This document shows, piece by piece, positions 20,773 through 30,305 of a stretch of DNA of 64,000 nt. The DNA is from Phymatolithon calcareum (taxonomy: Eukaryota > Rhodophyta > Florideophyceae > Hapalidiales). The DNA is taken from the NCBI GenBank assembly GCA_977006965.1, contig OZ345381.1, positions 620,001 through 684,000 of the forward strand, given 5' to 3'. Positions within the stretch are counted from its first letter, which is position 1. The number at the start of each line of letters is the position of its first letter. The position numbers and the translations under genes are program-made. The notes beneath the pieces were generated by a model. That model was not told the origin of the DNA, did not search any database, and saw only the letters and a list, made by a program, of their open reading frames with translations.

Positions 20773-22449
20773 ATGTCCCATGTTTTCTTCAACGACGTGC
20801 TTCCGCTCGTCGTCCTCGAGCCGCGTATGAAACTCAGAACCGCCGTGATCGGTTCAACGCCGCCAACTGCGGCGAAGGCGACGCTAACGCAAGTCGCGAG
20901 CGGCGACCTGACTTTAACTGTCTTCAACCTGTCATCGGAATTGCTGCTCCAGCAAACGATAACCACCGAGTCATTTTCCAGTGTGCGACAGTCGCTACGC
21001 GTCGACTTTTCCGCGTTTCCTCTAGCGTTGTCGGCCTTGATGTCCAGTTCAAAGGATAACCCTGCATTCCAGGCCGTACTCTCCCGCCCTGCTTCGTCGG
21101 AGCTGGCGCATACGTTCGAAATTACTCAAGCCACCAACGCTGGGATGGACACTCTCATTCAACTCAAGCTGACCAATGCAGTGCCGGATGTTGTGCTCGC
21201 GACGCTCTCGGCTCGCGCCCGTGATGCTGAGTTGGCGGCTGCCGCCAGATCGTGCATGGATGCGACCATGAAATACAATGGCCTCGCGAATGAGGTTGCC
21301 GCGTTACGACGTGAAATGGTAGCCATAAGGCGCGAACGTGTCGCGGACGGTTTGCACAAGGCGAATTCAGCTGGTGCCCAGGCGTGCGTGGATGACGACT
21401 TGCGGCGCACTCGCTCAATGTTGGATGAGGTTCCCGGGCAGAGGCTGCAGATACCGGATACACGCTTTCAAATATCCCCTGTAGCACCAACCCGAAGCAT
21501 GCCTTCGCCGAATCCACCGCAATCTCTTCAGGCAACAGGAGCTAGTCCTGGTGTCGTGGAAAAACAAGTACCGGATACCCCACAGCACGTCGAGGAGACC
21601 TTTCTCGACGAAGGGGGCGTAAAGGATGACGGAGTGAATAAGGGGGAACGCACAGTAACAGAGACCCTCGGTATTCCCGTCTTAACGCCGGCGCCGCGAA
21701 CGCTGCAGATATCGGATACATGCTTTCAAATATCTCCAACCCGAATCATGCCTTCGCCGAGCCCACCGCAAACTCTTCAGGCAAAAGGAGCTAGTCCTGG
21801 CGCCGTGGAAAAACAGGTGCAGGATATCCCACAGCACGTCGAGGAGACCTTTCTTGAAGAAGGAGACGTAAGTGATGACGCAGTGAATAAGAAGGAACGA
21901 ACAATAACAGAGGCGCTCGGTATTCCAGTCTTAACGCCGCTGCCGCGAATGCAGATCTCACCACTGCCTGCGGAAGAGAACGAGATTGCCGGAGACAACT
22001 CCCAAAACGAGGTGCACATGACTGTAAGAAGGGCATCGGAAGGATCATATGCAAAACTTCTTGGTATTCCTGACTTGCAACCCATATCCCGTCCACAAAA
22101 ACCCGTACAAGACGGGCTCGCGAAACCAAGTAACGGGGTGGAGCGCTCCTGCATTTCTCGTGTCAAACGAAACCGTGTTACAGAGGAAAGCACGGGCACG
22201 AATGCTCAAGGACACAGATACGAAGGGGAGAAGGGAGCACCGATGGTAGATGTGATCAACCTCGTCAGTGACGACGAAGACGAGGCGCAGCCTGCATCTG
22301 TATCAAGTGCAGAAAATGGCGCACGCCGGAGACCGATATCCCAAGCTCCACAGGCGAAGCGCGTGCGGTTCGCAGTTAGCCCCCTTTCATGGAAGCGATC
22401 AGCCCGTATGAGCTTAGGGCCAAGGCGCCCGAGACAATTAGTGTTGTGA
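20773..22449 (+). CDS. SAS-6-like head domain, coiled coil, disordered tail with SIM
   Basis: 558 residues from ATG 20773 (the frame is open to 20704 with an earlier possible start). The start was chosen because MSHVFFNDVLPLVV mirrors the beginning of SAS-6 head domains (human MSQVLFHQLVPLQV). The signature continues with an I-x4-F segment, RVDFSAFP at 76-83 (animal SAS-6: LLVDFxAFP), a PAF..VL block and a final strand-helix, then a short predicted coiled coil (about 165-200; LANEVAALRREM). SAS-6 builds the centriole cartwheel; XRCC4 and PAXX share the fold. The rest is disordered, with two 86/84-residue internal repeats and a SUMO-interaction-like VINLV (494-498) before SDDEDE. The short coiled coil is unlike true SAS-6 rods. 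Family assignment is by eye. Confidence 0.6.
   Translation: MSHVFFNDVLPLVVLEPRMKLRTAVIGSTPPTAAKATLTQVASGDLTLTVFNLSSELLLQQTITTESFSSVRQSLRVDFSAFPLALSALMSSSKDNPAFQAVLSRPASSELAHTFEITQATNAGMDTLIQLKLTNAVPDVVLATLSARARDAELAAAARSCMDATMKYNGLANEVAALRREMVAIRRERVADGLHKANSAGAQACVDDDLRRTRSMLDEVPGQRLQIPDTRFQISPVAPTRSMPSPNPPQSLQATGASPGVVEKQVPDTPQHVEETFLDEGGVKDDGVNKGERTVTETLGIPVLTPAPRTLQISDTCFQISPTRIMPSPSPPQTLQAKGASPGAVEKQVQDIPQHVEETFLEEGDVSDDAVNKKERTITEALGIPVLTPLPRMQISPLPAEENEIAGDNSQNEVHMTVRRASEGSYAKLLGIPDLQPISRPQKPVQDGLAKPSNGVERSCISRVKRNRVTEESTGTNAQGHRYEGEKGAPMVDVINLVSDDEDEAQPASVSSAENGARRRPISQAPQAKRVRFAVSPLSWKRSARMSLGPRRPRQLVL
21445..21948 (+). repeat. intragenic tandem duplication, period 258 bp
   Basis: Copy A is 21445-21702 and copy B 21703-21948 (slightly shorter through in-frame loss). 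Both begin CTGCAGATA and encode LQI(P/S)DT(R/C)FQISP ... ETFL(D/E)EG ... LGIPVLTP. Nucleotide identity is high, so the duplication is fairly recent. Confidence 0.9.
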
Positions 22450-23160
22450 GTATCGAATTCATTTTGATTTCAAAATTTCAATTGAACATATTGTTTCAAT
22501 CACTATGTTGCGCGACCGTCACCCGTGACTGGAGATGGCTTTAAGCAGTGAGTGGTGGAGGCGGAGGTCTGCATTCTATAGCACATAGGGTGAAAGGTTG
22601 TGCTTCCCACGGTATCATAGCGTGTAGAAATGGTTCTAAAAGCGCGCTATCCTCAGCGCACACAGTAGCAGGATGGCTCCTTCCCTTCGCTGTAAGCGCC
22701 TGGTCAAAACATAGAAGGAGCCGCAGTACGTTTACGACTGATGGGTAGTAGGATGACTGCTTTATATAAAGATCATTCTGATATTTGGAGTTAAACCAGA
22801 AAGCAAATATTGTTTAATGGTTTTTGTTCTCGGATTCAACTCCGTTTGAACTCAAGGTAGTTCCACGCTTAAATTACGTTGCGAATACTGTCCTTGTGGT
22901 GCAGCGAACCAAACATGGCACCTCTTCTAGTGGGAATCCTACCAACTGAGAAGTTCGGTCTATCGTTGTTTGAACCTACTTAAGTTGCACGGAAACCTGA
23001 GCACAGGGAAACCGGAAGGACATTTCTATTCTTCCAAGTCCCGTCCTATGTCGAGGTTAATCCGCCGATGAACCTAACCAATTGCTCCGCGCAAAAATTC
23101 GCTTGTTACACTCACCCTTGGCCACTCAGAGAACATTCCCTAGCCACTTCCACCATCATC
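22450..23160. other. convergent intergenic gap
   Basis: Between the SAS-6-like gene and the BAH gene. No gene or repeat was recognised; it should hold both 3' UTRs. Confidence 0.4.
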
Positions 23161-24636
23161 CTACTCCTTTGACTCTGGAGTGACAACCGCATGACGGGGG
23201 TTGTGACGAGCAGAAGAAGCTGCATCTGGGACGCTATCAGCTTCCCGGTTTCCAAAAATTTGCTGTGCAACTAGTTTGGCAACCTCATTCTTGTCTTTCT
23301 CCTTCATATCGAAATCCAAATTTCGCTCGGCCATTGCATTCGTCATGAGGTTTAACATGTTCCGCAAATTGTGAAATACGAGCTGTTGCTGTTCACGAGG
23401 CACGGTATTCACAGTCTCTCCCCATTTCTGTATTGCTGCCTGCATTTCATCGGACTCCATTACACCATGGCTCAGTTTATCAACCTTCATGGTGATTCGA
23501 TTCTGGCTCTGCACAGGTGCGTCAGGCGTCTTCGATGGATTTCCGCCGTGTTTGTGCTTAGAACTGCGTACCTTGCCTGATTTCTCAATCGTTTCAATAA
23601 CACGATGAGCGGCGGGACGCATTTTTGGACCAGGAGCCACCAAAATCTCATCACTATCACCATCGGAACTTTCAAGGACAAGGCGGCGGCGGGTTTTTCC
23701 AGGTGGTGGACGAAGCCCGATTTTCCGACTTTCACCCTCGTCAGGCCTTGCGCTTGACTCTGCTCGAGTGCTATCCATTCTTCGTGAGGAAGGCAAAGAG
23801 AAAGACACGTCAGCTTCCTTAACTTGAGCTGCATGATCTTGAGAGCGACCCGGGGATTTCCTAGTCGAATGGCGCGCAGCGCCGTCCGGACTACGCCTAT
23901 GCATCGTCGTCGGTTTAGAATGTTTCGTCTTCTTCTTCGCGATACCCTTCATGACGGCGCCGGTAACGCCGTACAGATTGGGGCGCGCATTTCGATACAA
24001 TTTGGTGTCTAAGGAAGGGTTGCCGAGAAGGAATTTCAGCTCTCCGTCTTCCAATTCACGGATGGGTGCAGGATTGCCCGAATTGTACCCGTAAAAGCAA
24101 CGGACAAGTCGAATCGCATCACCTTCCCAATAGTCTTCGGGAGGATTGTCCTTAAGATTGTCCACGACAGTACGTAGCTCTCGTACCGTAGCGAACAGAA
24201 AAGCGCGACCCTCTATCACCTCGAGGTCGTTCGATCCTGAATCCTCAACATGATCGGAGAAGTACACCTCTCCGCGAACGCCCCGCGGAATTTCAGGAAA
24301 CAGGCGCAGAGAGTCCCTGTCCATGTGCGAGCGATTATACAGCCAACGAAGCGTACATCGCATGGGATTCCACTCGCTGTCATCGTCGATGAGCTGCAAC
24401 TCCGCGTTTCCAAGCTCAAAAAACTCGACGATTTGAGCGACCCAGGCTTCTTGACCTTGTTCTCCAGCGACGTAGACGGCGTCGCCGACCTTGAAAGTGC
24501 GCCTCGATCCGTTGGAAAGTTGTACTACCTCAGCAGCATTGTAAAACGTCTTGTGGTTATTCTCGGTTTTCATTCTCTCGCCGATCCATCTCCATTCGAT
24601 ATCCTTGGGGTCACTGAAAGCCCCTTGCTTGGCCAT
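23161..24636 (-). CDS. BAH-domain chromatin protein
   Basis: 491 residues, single exon. The N-terminal 175 residues form a bromo-adjacent homology domain: TFKVGDAVYVAGEQGQEAWVAQIVEFFE, then MRCTLRWLYNRSHM, EVYFSDHVEDSG and VIEGRAFLFATV, followed by WEGDAIRLVRCFYGYN. BAH domains read nucleosomes or histone tails in silencing and replication-origin proteins. The middle (about 235-390) is basic, Ser/Arg-rich and probably disordered, with NLS-like KKKTKH. The C-terminal 90 residues look helical (VNTVPREQQQLVFHNLRNML) and may mediate oligomerisation. There is no AAA, bromodomain or methyltransferase region, so it is not ORC1 or a DNA methyltransferase in full. A composite fold-back lies about 220 bp upstream of the ATG. 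Confidence 0.75.
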   Translation of the reverse strand: MAKQGAFSDPKDIEWRWIGERMKTENNHKTFYNAAEVVQLSNGSRRTFKVGDAVYVAGEQGQEAWVAQIVEFFELGNAELQLIDDDSEWNPMRCTLRWLYNRSHMDRDSLRLFPEIPRGVRGEVYFSDHVEDSGSNDLEVIEGRAFLFATVRELRTVVDNLKDNPPEDYWEGDAIRLVRCFYGYNSGNPAPIRELEDGELKFLLGNPSLDTKLYRNARPNLYGVTGAVMKGIAKKKTKHSKPTTMHRRSPDGAARHSTRKSPGRSQDHAAQVKEADVSFSLPSSRRMDSTRAESSARPDEGESRKIGLRPPPGKTRRRLVLESSDGDSDEILVAPGPKMRPAAHRVIETIEKSGKVRSSKHKHGGNPSKTPDAPVQSQNRITMKVDKLSHGVMESDEMQAAIQKWGETVNTVPREQQQLVFHNLRNMLNLMTNAMAERNLDFDMKEKDKNEVAKLVAQQIFGNREADSVPDAASSARHNPRHAVVTPESKE

Positions 24637-24852
24637 GTTTGCGCCAGGGAAAGCGAAGCCAGTCCTTGACGATAGTCTTCAGCCGTGGACTTCAGGATTG
24701 CCACGCCAACGAAATGAAAAGGGCAGGGTGCATGTTGCAATACATGGTTCGGACGCGCGACGACGCGTATGGTATTCCCGGATATCATAGGGCTCGCGCT
24801 CGGTATCGTCACGCGAACACCCTGTGATGCATCTATCATAATCTTGCACCTC

Positions 24853-24932
24853 AGGAAAATTTGTTGTGGTGAAATCACCACAACAATTCGTGTATTGCTT
24901 AATACGCAAAAGAAATACACGAAAAATTTCCT
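24853..24932. repeat. composite fold-back (three-way junction)
   Basis: An outer 6-bp stem (AGGAAA 24853-24858 / TTTCCT 24927-24932) encloses a perfect 12-bp hairpin with AA spacer (24861-24886). Directly adjacent is a second hairpin with perfect 10-bp arms (24887-24896 / 24914-24923). It sits in the 5' region of the BAH gene. Confidence 0.75.
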
Positions 24933-25364
24933 ATGATTGGTTTTACCGAGGGTACCTTCCTCTACGGGCTTTCGGAGCGATTACTTTTCATGTCGTGCTC
25001 TCTGTATCCTGGAAGCCTCGATGGGGCTCAGTTGAAGAAATAAACGCTGTGGGAGCCCAAGACGTCGTGAACGAAGTGCAATGAAGGCATATTAATACTC
25101 TCATCTCTACACGGAGAATAGCTTCCAGTTGAAATTAACGAACGATATTTTACTTCTGCTATATCTTTGTGGACTAGGCTCTCCATTCCCAATCTCATTG
25201 ATGTGGGTATAGGGGTGACAAGCGAGGTCATCAACGTTGGTGTACTGGAAATCGCGAAGTACAGGACTTGATTCATACCAGTTGTCTTCAGGTTTTCGAG
25301 TCCGGCGGTGTGTTTGAACAAGACCAAAATCGATCCGCCACACGAGCGATGCTTCTTTGTTTTC

Positions 25365-25808
25365 TCACGCGCCTCTATGCTGCCCTGGTGCATTTTGCAC
25401 CATCCGCTCAGCTCGAATATATGCAATAGTCTCGTCACAGTGCGACAGTCCAGCACTCGCAAGAGCGTTCAATCCAGTGTTCGCGGCAGCAGTAATTTCC
25501 ATCCAGCCAAGCTCGCTAACGGAGGCCGCTCCAACCACCACCCTCCCGTCCTCTTACCTTGTCACAGTTCGCCCCACGCATTCGAACACAAGCACGGGAT
25601 CACAGCATGGCTGGGTTCGTACCGCCAAAACGTCAGATACACACCTTTCAAGAAGCTTCGCATGTTCCTTCCTGGTCAGGTTATAGACGCCCTTTTCAGT
25701 CTCCAACATCTCGAGGCTGTCGCACAGATTGGTAATTGTTTTCTTTGTATTCACCGCCTCATTTCCCAGCGATCCATACAGCAGCACAGAGGTGTTCGTG
25801 AGTAGCTG
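25365..25808 (-). pseudogene. unrecognised ORF, decayed or with a tiny intron
   Basis: A 148-codon minus-strand frame reads QLLTNTSVLLYGSLGNEAV ... LTRKEHAKLLERCVSDVLAV ... VLVFECVGRTVTR, then TAA, then continues in the same frame as EDGRVVVGAASVSELGWMEI to TGA. The TAA lies within GGTAAGAGG, which could be a 5' splice site of a 42-nt in-frame intron ending TTAG; otherwise it is a single nonsense mutation (CAA to TAA). No family was recognised. More coding-like pieces lie upstream on the same strand (26156-26401). Confidence 0.35.
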
Positions 25809-26072
25809 TTAAGCATATGCTCATTGTCTCTGCTTCGACCGCACTCACTCTTCAATAGGACAGCAGCCATGTCCAATATCCAACAATACTCTTCTCTGCG
25901 CGCATTAAGACTGGGCTTAATCCTTGCCTTGAACGACTCCGATAGACCTCGAAGGGGAATACTTTTCCATTGTCCTGTGCTGCGCTAGATGCAGCGATCT
26001 GTTCGGACTGCGGAGCCTGCAGAGACGCTTCGCGCGAGTTTAGGGACAGCTCAGGTCATTTGATTCGCCCTG

Positions 26073-26096
26073 GGTGATCCTTTGAAAAGGATCACC
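26073..26096. repeat. perfect hairpin, 11-bp arms, 2-nt spacer
   Basis: GGTGATCCTTT / AAAGGATCACC around GA. No gene starts nearby. Confidence 0.85.
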
Positions 26097-27436
26097 GAGA
26101 GCATATTTTCCGGCAGACTCTTTTAGTTCGCAATGGGGTCGAGCGAACCATGACCTTACCAGACATTCTTTAAGGACTTTGCACGATCTTTGCCCGAGTT
26201 GAAGCCAAAGATTTCATATGTGGATCGATAAGTCGAATCTTTTGCCCACCATAGAGTAATGTGCTGTGTCCCCATGGGCTCGGTGTCGAAGGAACACCAC
26301 AAAATGTCAAATATAGAGTGCGCAATCGCTATTTGTCCACTTTTCTGACTCTCCGCCGGAGCTATCCGCCCTGTTACGTCGTTCGATGAAAGCCCCTGCA
26401 TTTATTGCCGTAGTTTACTCGCGGATGCACCGGAACAACCGTGCAAATTTAAGATTGGTCAATTATCCGAACTTGATCTCCTCTCCCATTGCAAGCACAA
26501 ACCGGCACTAGGCATTCCTCATGTCTTGTTTGCCTTGATCGCAGAGTGGACCTTCGTGCATGAATTTCATGGATGCTGTAATCACGTCCAAATTGTGAGC
26601 TTATGTGCAGACCACGGGAGATCAAAACCAAATGAAACTGCCTCCTTCGAATATTTGCGGAAGCAGAATCACTCGATCGAATTTCGGAGTCCGAAATCAA
26701 TTGATGCACCTTATAAATGGAGCCTTTGCAAAAGTGTATCCGCCAATTGAACATGTTTTCTTGAACTACTGAAAGTAGCCAGAAATAGGAAGCACTACCT
26801 GCGCAGTTAGAAATATGCGGATTAATCTACGAGACAAAGGTTTCCGCGTTCGCTCCGGAGTGCTGGCTAATGAAGGAGCTTTAACAAAAGACAATATATG
26901 GCGTAAATATTGAAAGACCCAAAGAGGCGACTAGAGGATCGCGCAAAATGCTCTAACGCCTGTGACACAGCCTGATGCGCGAATGACGCACTACCTTCCA
27001 CAAACTTTTGGCATCATGGAATGTTTCGTACGCCCACCGTAGGCATACAAACATGGCATACTAATAACGCGTAATGTGATCGGCTTTGTGTACGTCATCC
27101 ATTCTCTGCCGTAATTTATGTCCCCACGTTGACCACTTTGCTAGGTAACTGCGACAGCTCATGGATTACCTGGGTATGCGAAAATGGGCGACTGGGACTT
27201 TGATCGTGAGATCATGAGCAGGATGTTTCTTGCACGCACTGAACAGTATCGCCTCTAGCTCAACCAGAACAGCGGCGCCCATCGGTAGTCTAAGAAAAAC
27301 TTTTAATTAAGCCAGATAGACCTCTCATTCGCTGAACATACATATAATATCACACACGGATCCCGATCGACCTTTCGTGTTTGTATCCCCTTCTGCTTTC
27401 GTTAGCAAAACATCAAGTTTCCAATCACTCGGTCAG
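26097..27436. other. intergenic with minus-strand coding traces
   Basis: Minus-strand open stretches at 26156-26401 (SIFDILWCSFDTEPMGTQHI) and 26449-26754 have protein-like composition but no recognised family. They could belong with the relic at 25365-25808. Confidence 0.25.
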
Positions 27437-28423
27437 CTACTTCCCAGCAGCAATAAGAATCATGCGATTTGTATCCTTCTCAACCTTGAGCTGGGCTTTG
27501 CACTTGTCGCACTTCACATCTGCAGATTTATCGTAACCCTTGACATTCAAGACATTGCCAAACAAAACATGTGTCCTTCGTCCGCAACTCGGACAGTCGC
27601 CTACCATGATAAGTGGCTCGGGGACAACAAGACCGGTGAGCAACCTCGCCAAAAGATAAATAAGCGGCGACCCCAAAATCAGCGACAGCACAGGGTCCAC
27701 GTTATGTAACGGAGTGAACTCAAACGAAAAAGAGAGCCAGGCGAGCCCTACAAGAATTCCCGCTGGGATGTACAATACAAACGTCCGTCGCTTATCGGGA
27801 ATGACATCCGAAAAGGTTATCTTCCTCTCGATTGAGCACCGCGGTCCTCGCTGAATCGAGACTACAGAACCCTGTTTCTGCAGTCTGACCTTAAGTTCAT
27901 CAAACTCTTTATCCGACATGACTGACTCACCTCGCTCATAAGCGCGGGCAGCATCCAAAAAGCGAAATTCATCACGGCTTAGAGACGTAACTTCCGAACC
28001 CTGCCATGTTAGTTCTTCCTTCAGGGCATCAAATTCAGCATCGGAAAGGGTTGACTCGCCGCGGAAATACGACTGCATAGCGTCTAGAAAAAGCGCCTCC
28101 TTCTCTGGCACACTGAGTTCTTCAGGTTCTCCTGTACTGGGGTTGATGCTACAAAATTCGGCAATATTCTCATCAATGACCACCGGCATCGGTTTCTCCG
28201 GCGCTGTCGACGCATCGGAACCGACTTGTGCCACCGCTTGGCCCGATGGTTTCTCCTCGCACATTCGCCATCGCTGTGACAGGGCTGACGCCCCACGCGC
28301 CGTAGACGGTGGCTTCTTGCATAGAGGGCTGCCCCAGTAAGACGCGGAGCGGCCTAGAGCGCCAGACAGTGCGAACGCATAGCTTCGCGGCGCTGTGTCC
28401 CTTCGCGTCGTGGTTGCCGGCAT
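27437..28423 (-). CDS. PGRL1: PGR5-like protein 1, plastid cyclic electron flow
   Basis: 328 residues, single exon. PGRL1 is a thylakoid protein that works with PGR5 in antimycin-sensitive cyclic electron flow around photosystem I. Seen here: a Ser/Arg/Ala-rich N-terminus (1-60) suitable as a plastid transit peptide; two tandem family blocks, LSDAEFDALKEELTWQGS and MSDKEFDELKVRLQKQGS; GPRCSIERKITFSD; two membrane spans (about 213-233 and 245-267); and a C-terminal cysteine pair module (C277, C280, C305, C308; CPSCG ... CDKC) that matches the redox/iron-binding end of PGRL1. Length matches plant PGRL1. This gene is strong evidence that the organism is photosynthetic. Confidence 0.9.
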   Translation of the reverse strand: MPATTTRRDTAPRSYAFALSGALGRSASYWGSPLCKKPPSTARGASALSQRWRMCEEKPSGQAVAQVGSDASTAPEKPMPVVIDENIAEFCSINPSTGEPEELSVPEKEALFLDAMQSYFRGESTLSDAEFDALKEELTWQGSEVTSLSRDEFRFLDAARAYERGESVMSDKEFDELKVRLQKQGSVVSIQRGPRCSIERKITFSDVIPDKRRTFVLYIPAGILVGLAWLSFSFEFTPLHNVDPVLSLILGSPLIYLLARLLTGLVVPEPLIMVGDCPSCGRRTHVLFGNVLNVKGYDKSADVKCDKCKAQLKVEKDTNRMILIAAGK

Positions 28424-28593
28424 ACTGGCCAGGACTCACAGGATTTGAGTTCACCACCTGGGAGGCGGGACGTTCAACTCGTAGAAAGAGGTGGCTTTAT
28501 ATGAAAATAAGTACCGTGTGGATGCAGGCATGTATGACGGACGTCGACAACCCCGCAGCCGGATCTCGGTTGTGATCTGACAGGATAGCGGGT

Positions 28594-28612
28594 TATGATA
28601 AATGTTATCATA
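28594..28612. repeat. small hairpin, 8-bp arms, 3-nt spacer
   Basis: TATGATAA / TTATCATA around ATG, about 170 bp upstream of the PGRL1 ATG. Confidence 0.6.
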
Positions 28613-29614
28613 CGAAATGCACGAATTCAAGTGATTTAATTGGATGTTTTCTGAAAATAAGAATAAGTGCCAAAAACAAACTGCGAGATATGATACGGTA
28701 CTGTATATCGATAAGAGCACAAACCAAGTATTCCGATGAACGGCGCCCTGACTTGATCTACTCAATACAGTACAGTATTTCTCTTTTCTCGAGACAAGGA
28801 ATGTTCTACGCTATATGACAGTGTAGCCCAGACATCGCAGACGAATTTCATGTGCAAAAAGTGATTCGACGGAACCAGAAGTTGATCGATGAGCACGAGT
28901 TTGCGCGGCGGCACAAAACATATGGACGTTCAACAAGGGATTGTGTTACAGTTTCCCCCAATACGTACTCCTTTTTCAACCATTGACTTTTGATGTTTGT
29001 CGACTTTAGAGGGCTTCTAAACTCATTGGGACCCAGCTGATATAAATGGTTTCTGTCCACGAGATGTTCACATAAAACAAGCTGACAAAACGGGTGCTGT
29101 ACCGACAATGTTGAGCAGAGAGTAGTGGTGCCAGAGGAGAGAGCCTTTCTATCTTTTGTGTGATCTGCCGGAAACCCAGACAATCGAAAACGGGGAATTG
29201 TGCGTGATTGAGGGTAGCATCAGGCCCTCCCTGTTGTCACTGGTACTACAATTATTCGACCATTAGGTCGTCAATGCAGATGTGAGAGATTGAAAGGTAC
29301 AGTGTAGGTACAGTGTAGGTACAGTGTAGGACTTAAGCCCAGGAACGGGTCCACTGAAGACGCTAAGACGATCAATCAGACCGAGTTCATGCCAACAGGG
29401 TCGACATGAAGACCACGCGCTCGGAAGGAACAGAAAAATAATTACACGGTGCCCGTTCAGTCAGGGGACAACTGAGGATATCTGCACCGACGTCCGTTCA
29501 TCACCCAATCCTTCTGCGGTAATAATTTCATGCGGGAATATGGACTGGTAATAGTAGGACTGAAAACGCAGACATGCATTTATGGAAATGCATCGTCCGT
29601 CGTAACATAACGGT
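28613..29614. other. intergenic, no gene recognised
   Basis: Contains a TACAGTACAGTA-type motif near 28765 and a short tandem repeat at 29296-29330. Open frames here have no recognisable domain. Confidence 0.35.
29296..29330. repeat. 11-bp tandem repeat, about 3.2 copies
   Basis: Unit GGTACAGTGTA repeated head to tail without mismatch; it resembles the TACAGTA motif scattered through the window. Confidence 0.9.
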
Positions 29615-30305
29615 CTAAGATAAGCGCGCGTCGGAGGTTTTCGGACTGACGGTAGAGCCATTCGGACTGTCGATCTGCACTGCCAGAAGGCTTTCAATCT
29701 TACTCAAAATGACCTCGCGCGGAGCCATTGCACCGATACCAGTATCACCACAGGCGAGTTTCTTCACAACAGGATCGACAATGGTGACGCCCCAGTTGCG
29801 GAGGGTGTCTATCTGACCGGCTGTGACGGGATGCAGCCACATGGCAGAGTTCATAGCGGGCGCCACGAGCATAGGACGTAGTCGTATTGGCCACGCTCGT
29901 GCCACACAAGTTGCTAAATTATCACATAGCCCATTAGCAAGCTTTGCAAGTGTGTTCGCGTCCAGGGGAGCAAACACAAGCGCTGACGCCCAGTTTCTAC
30001 GGTATGGACTGGGTTAGTGGAAGGGATGACACGCACGTTTGTTGGCGATTTTGCAGATGAAACGGCACGCACCGAAGCTCAATATGCTGCACCTCGTCAC
30101 CAAGTTTGTTCCACAGACGCCATTCGCCCTCATCGGAAAAAACTGGAAGCCAAGAGGGAAGAGGGCGCTCGGCGTTGAGAAAGACGGAAGATGCGGATGT
30201 GTGGATGAGGCGCACGGTATGCCCTTTCGCATGGAGCTCCTCGGCCAGAAGACCGGTTCGCACGGCTGCGACGCTCCCAGTGGCAACCAACAGAACATTT
30301 GGCAT
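29615..30305 (-). CDS. PPCDC: phosphopantothenoylcysteine decarboxylase, two exons
   Basis: Exons 30305-30073 and 29996-29615 (204 residues). The 76-nt intron starts GTGCGT, has a CTAAC branch site and ends in TAG; splicing restores HIELRNWASALVFAPLDANT. PPCDC is an FMN enzyme that decarboxylates 4'-phosphopantothenoylcysteine in coenzyme A synthesis. Seen: N-terminal VLLVATGSVAAVR, HTSASS, the catalytic-His region VQHIEL..WA, APLDANTLAKLANGLCDNL, the substrate-clamp PAMNSAMWLHP and the flap ACGDTGIGAM. All hallmark motifs of the HAL3/CoaC family are present and the length is normal. The start is the ATG directly before PNVLLVATG. The KH gene is divergent from it. Confidence 0.92.
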
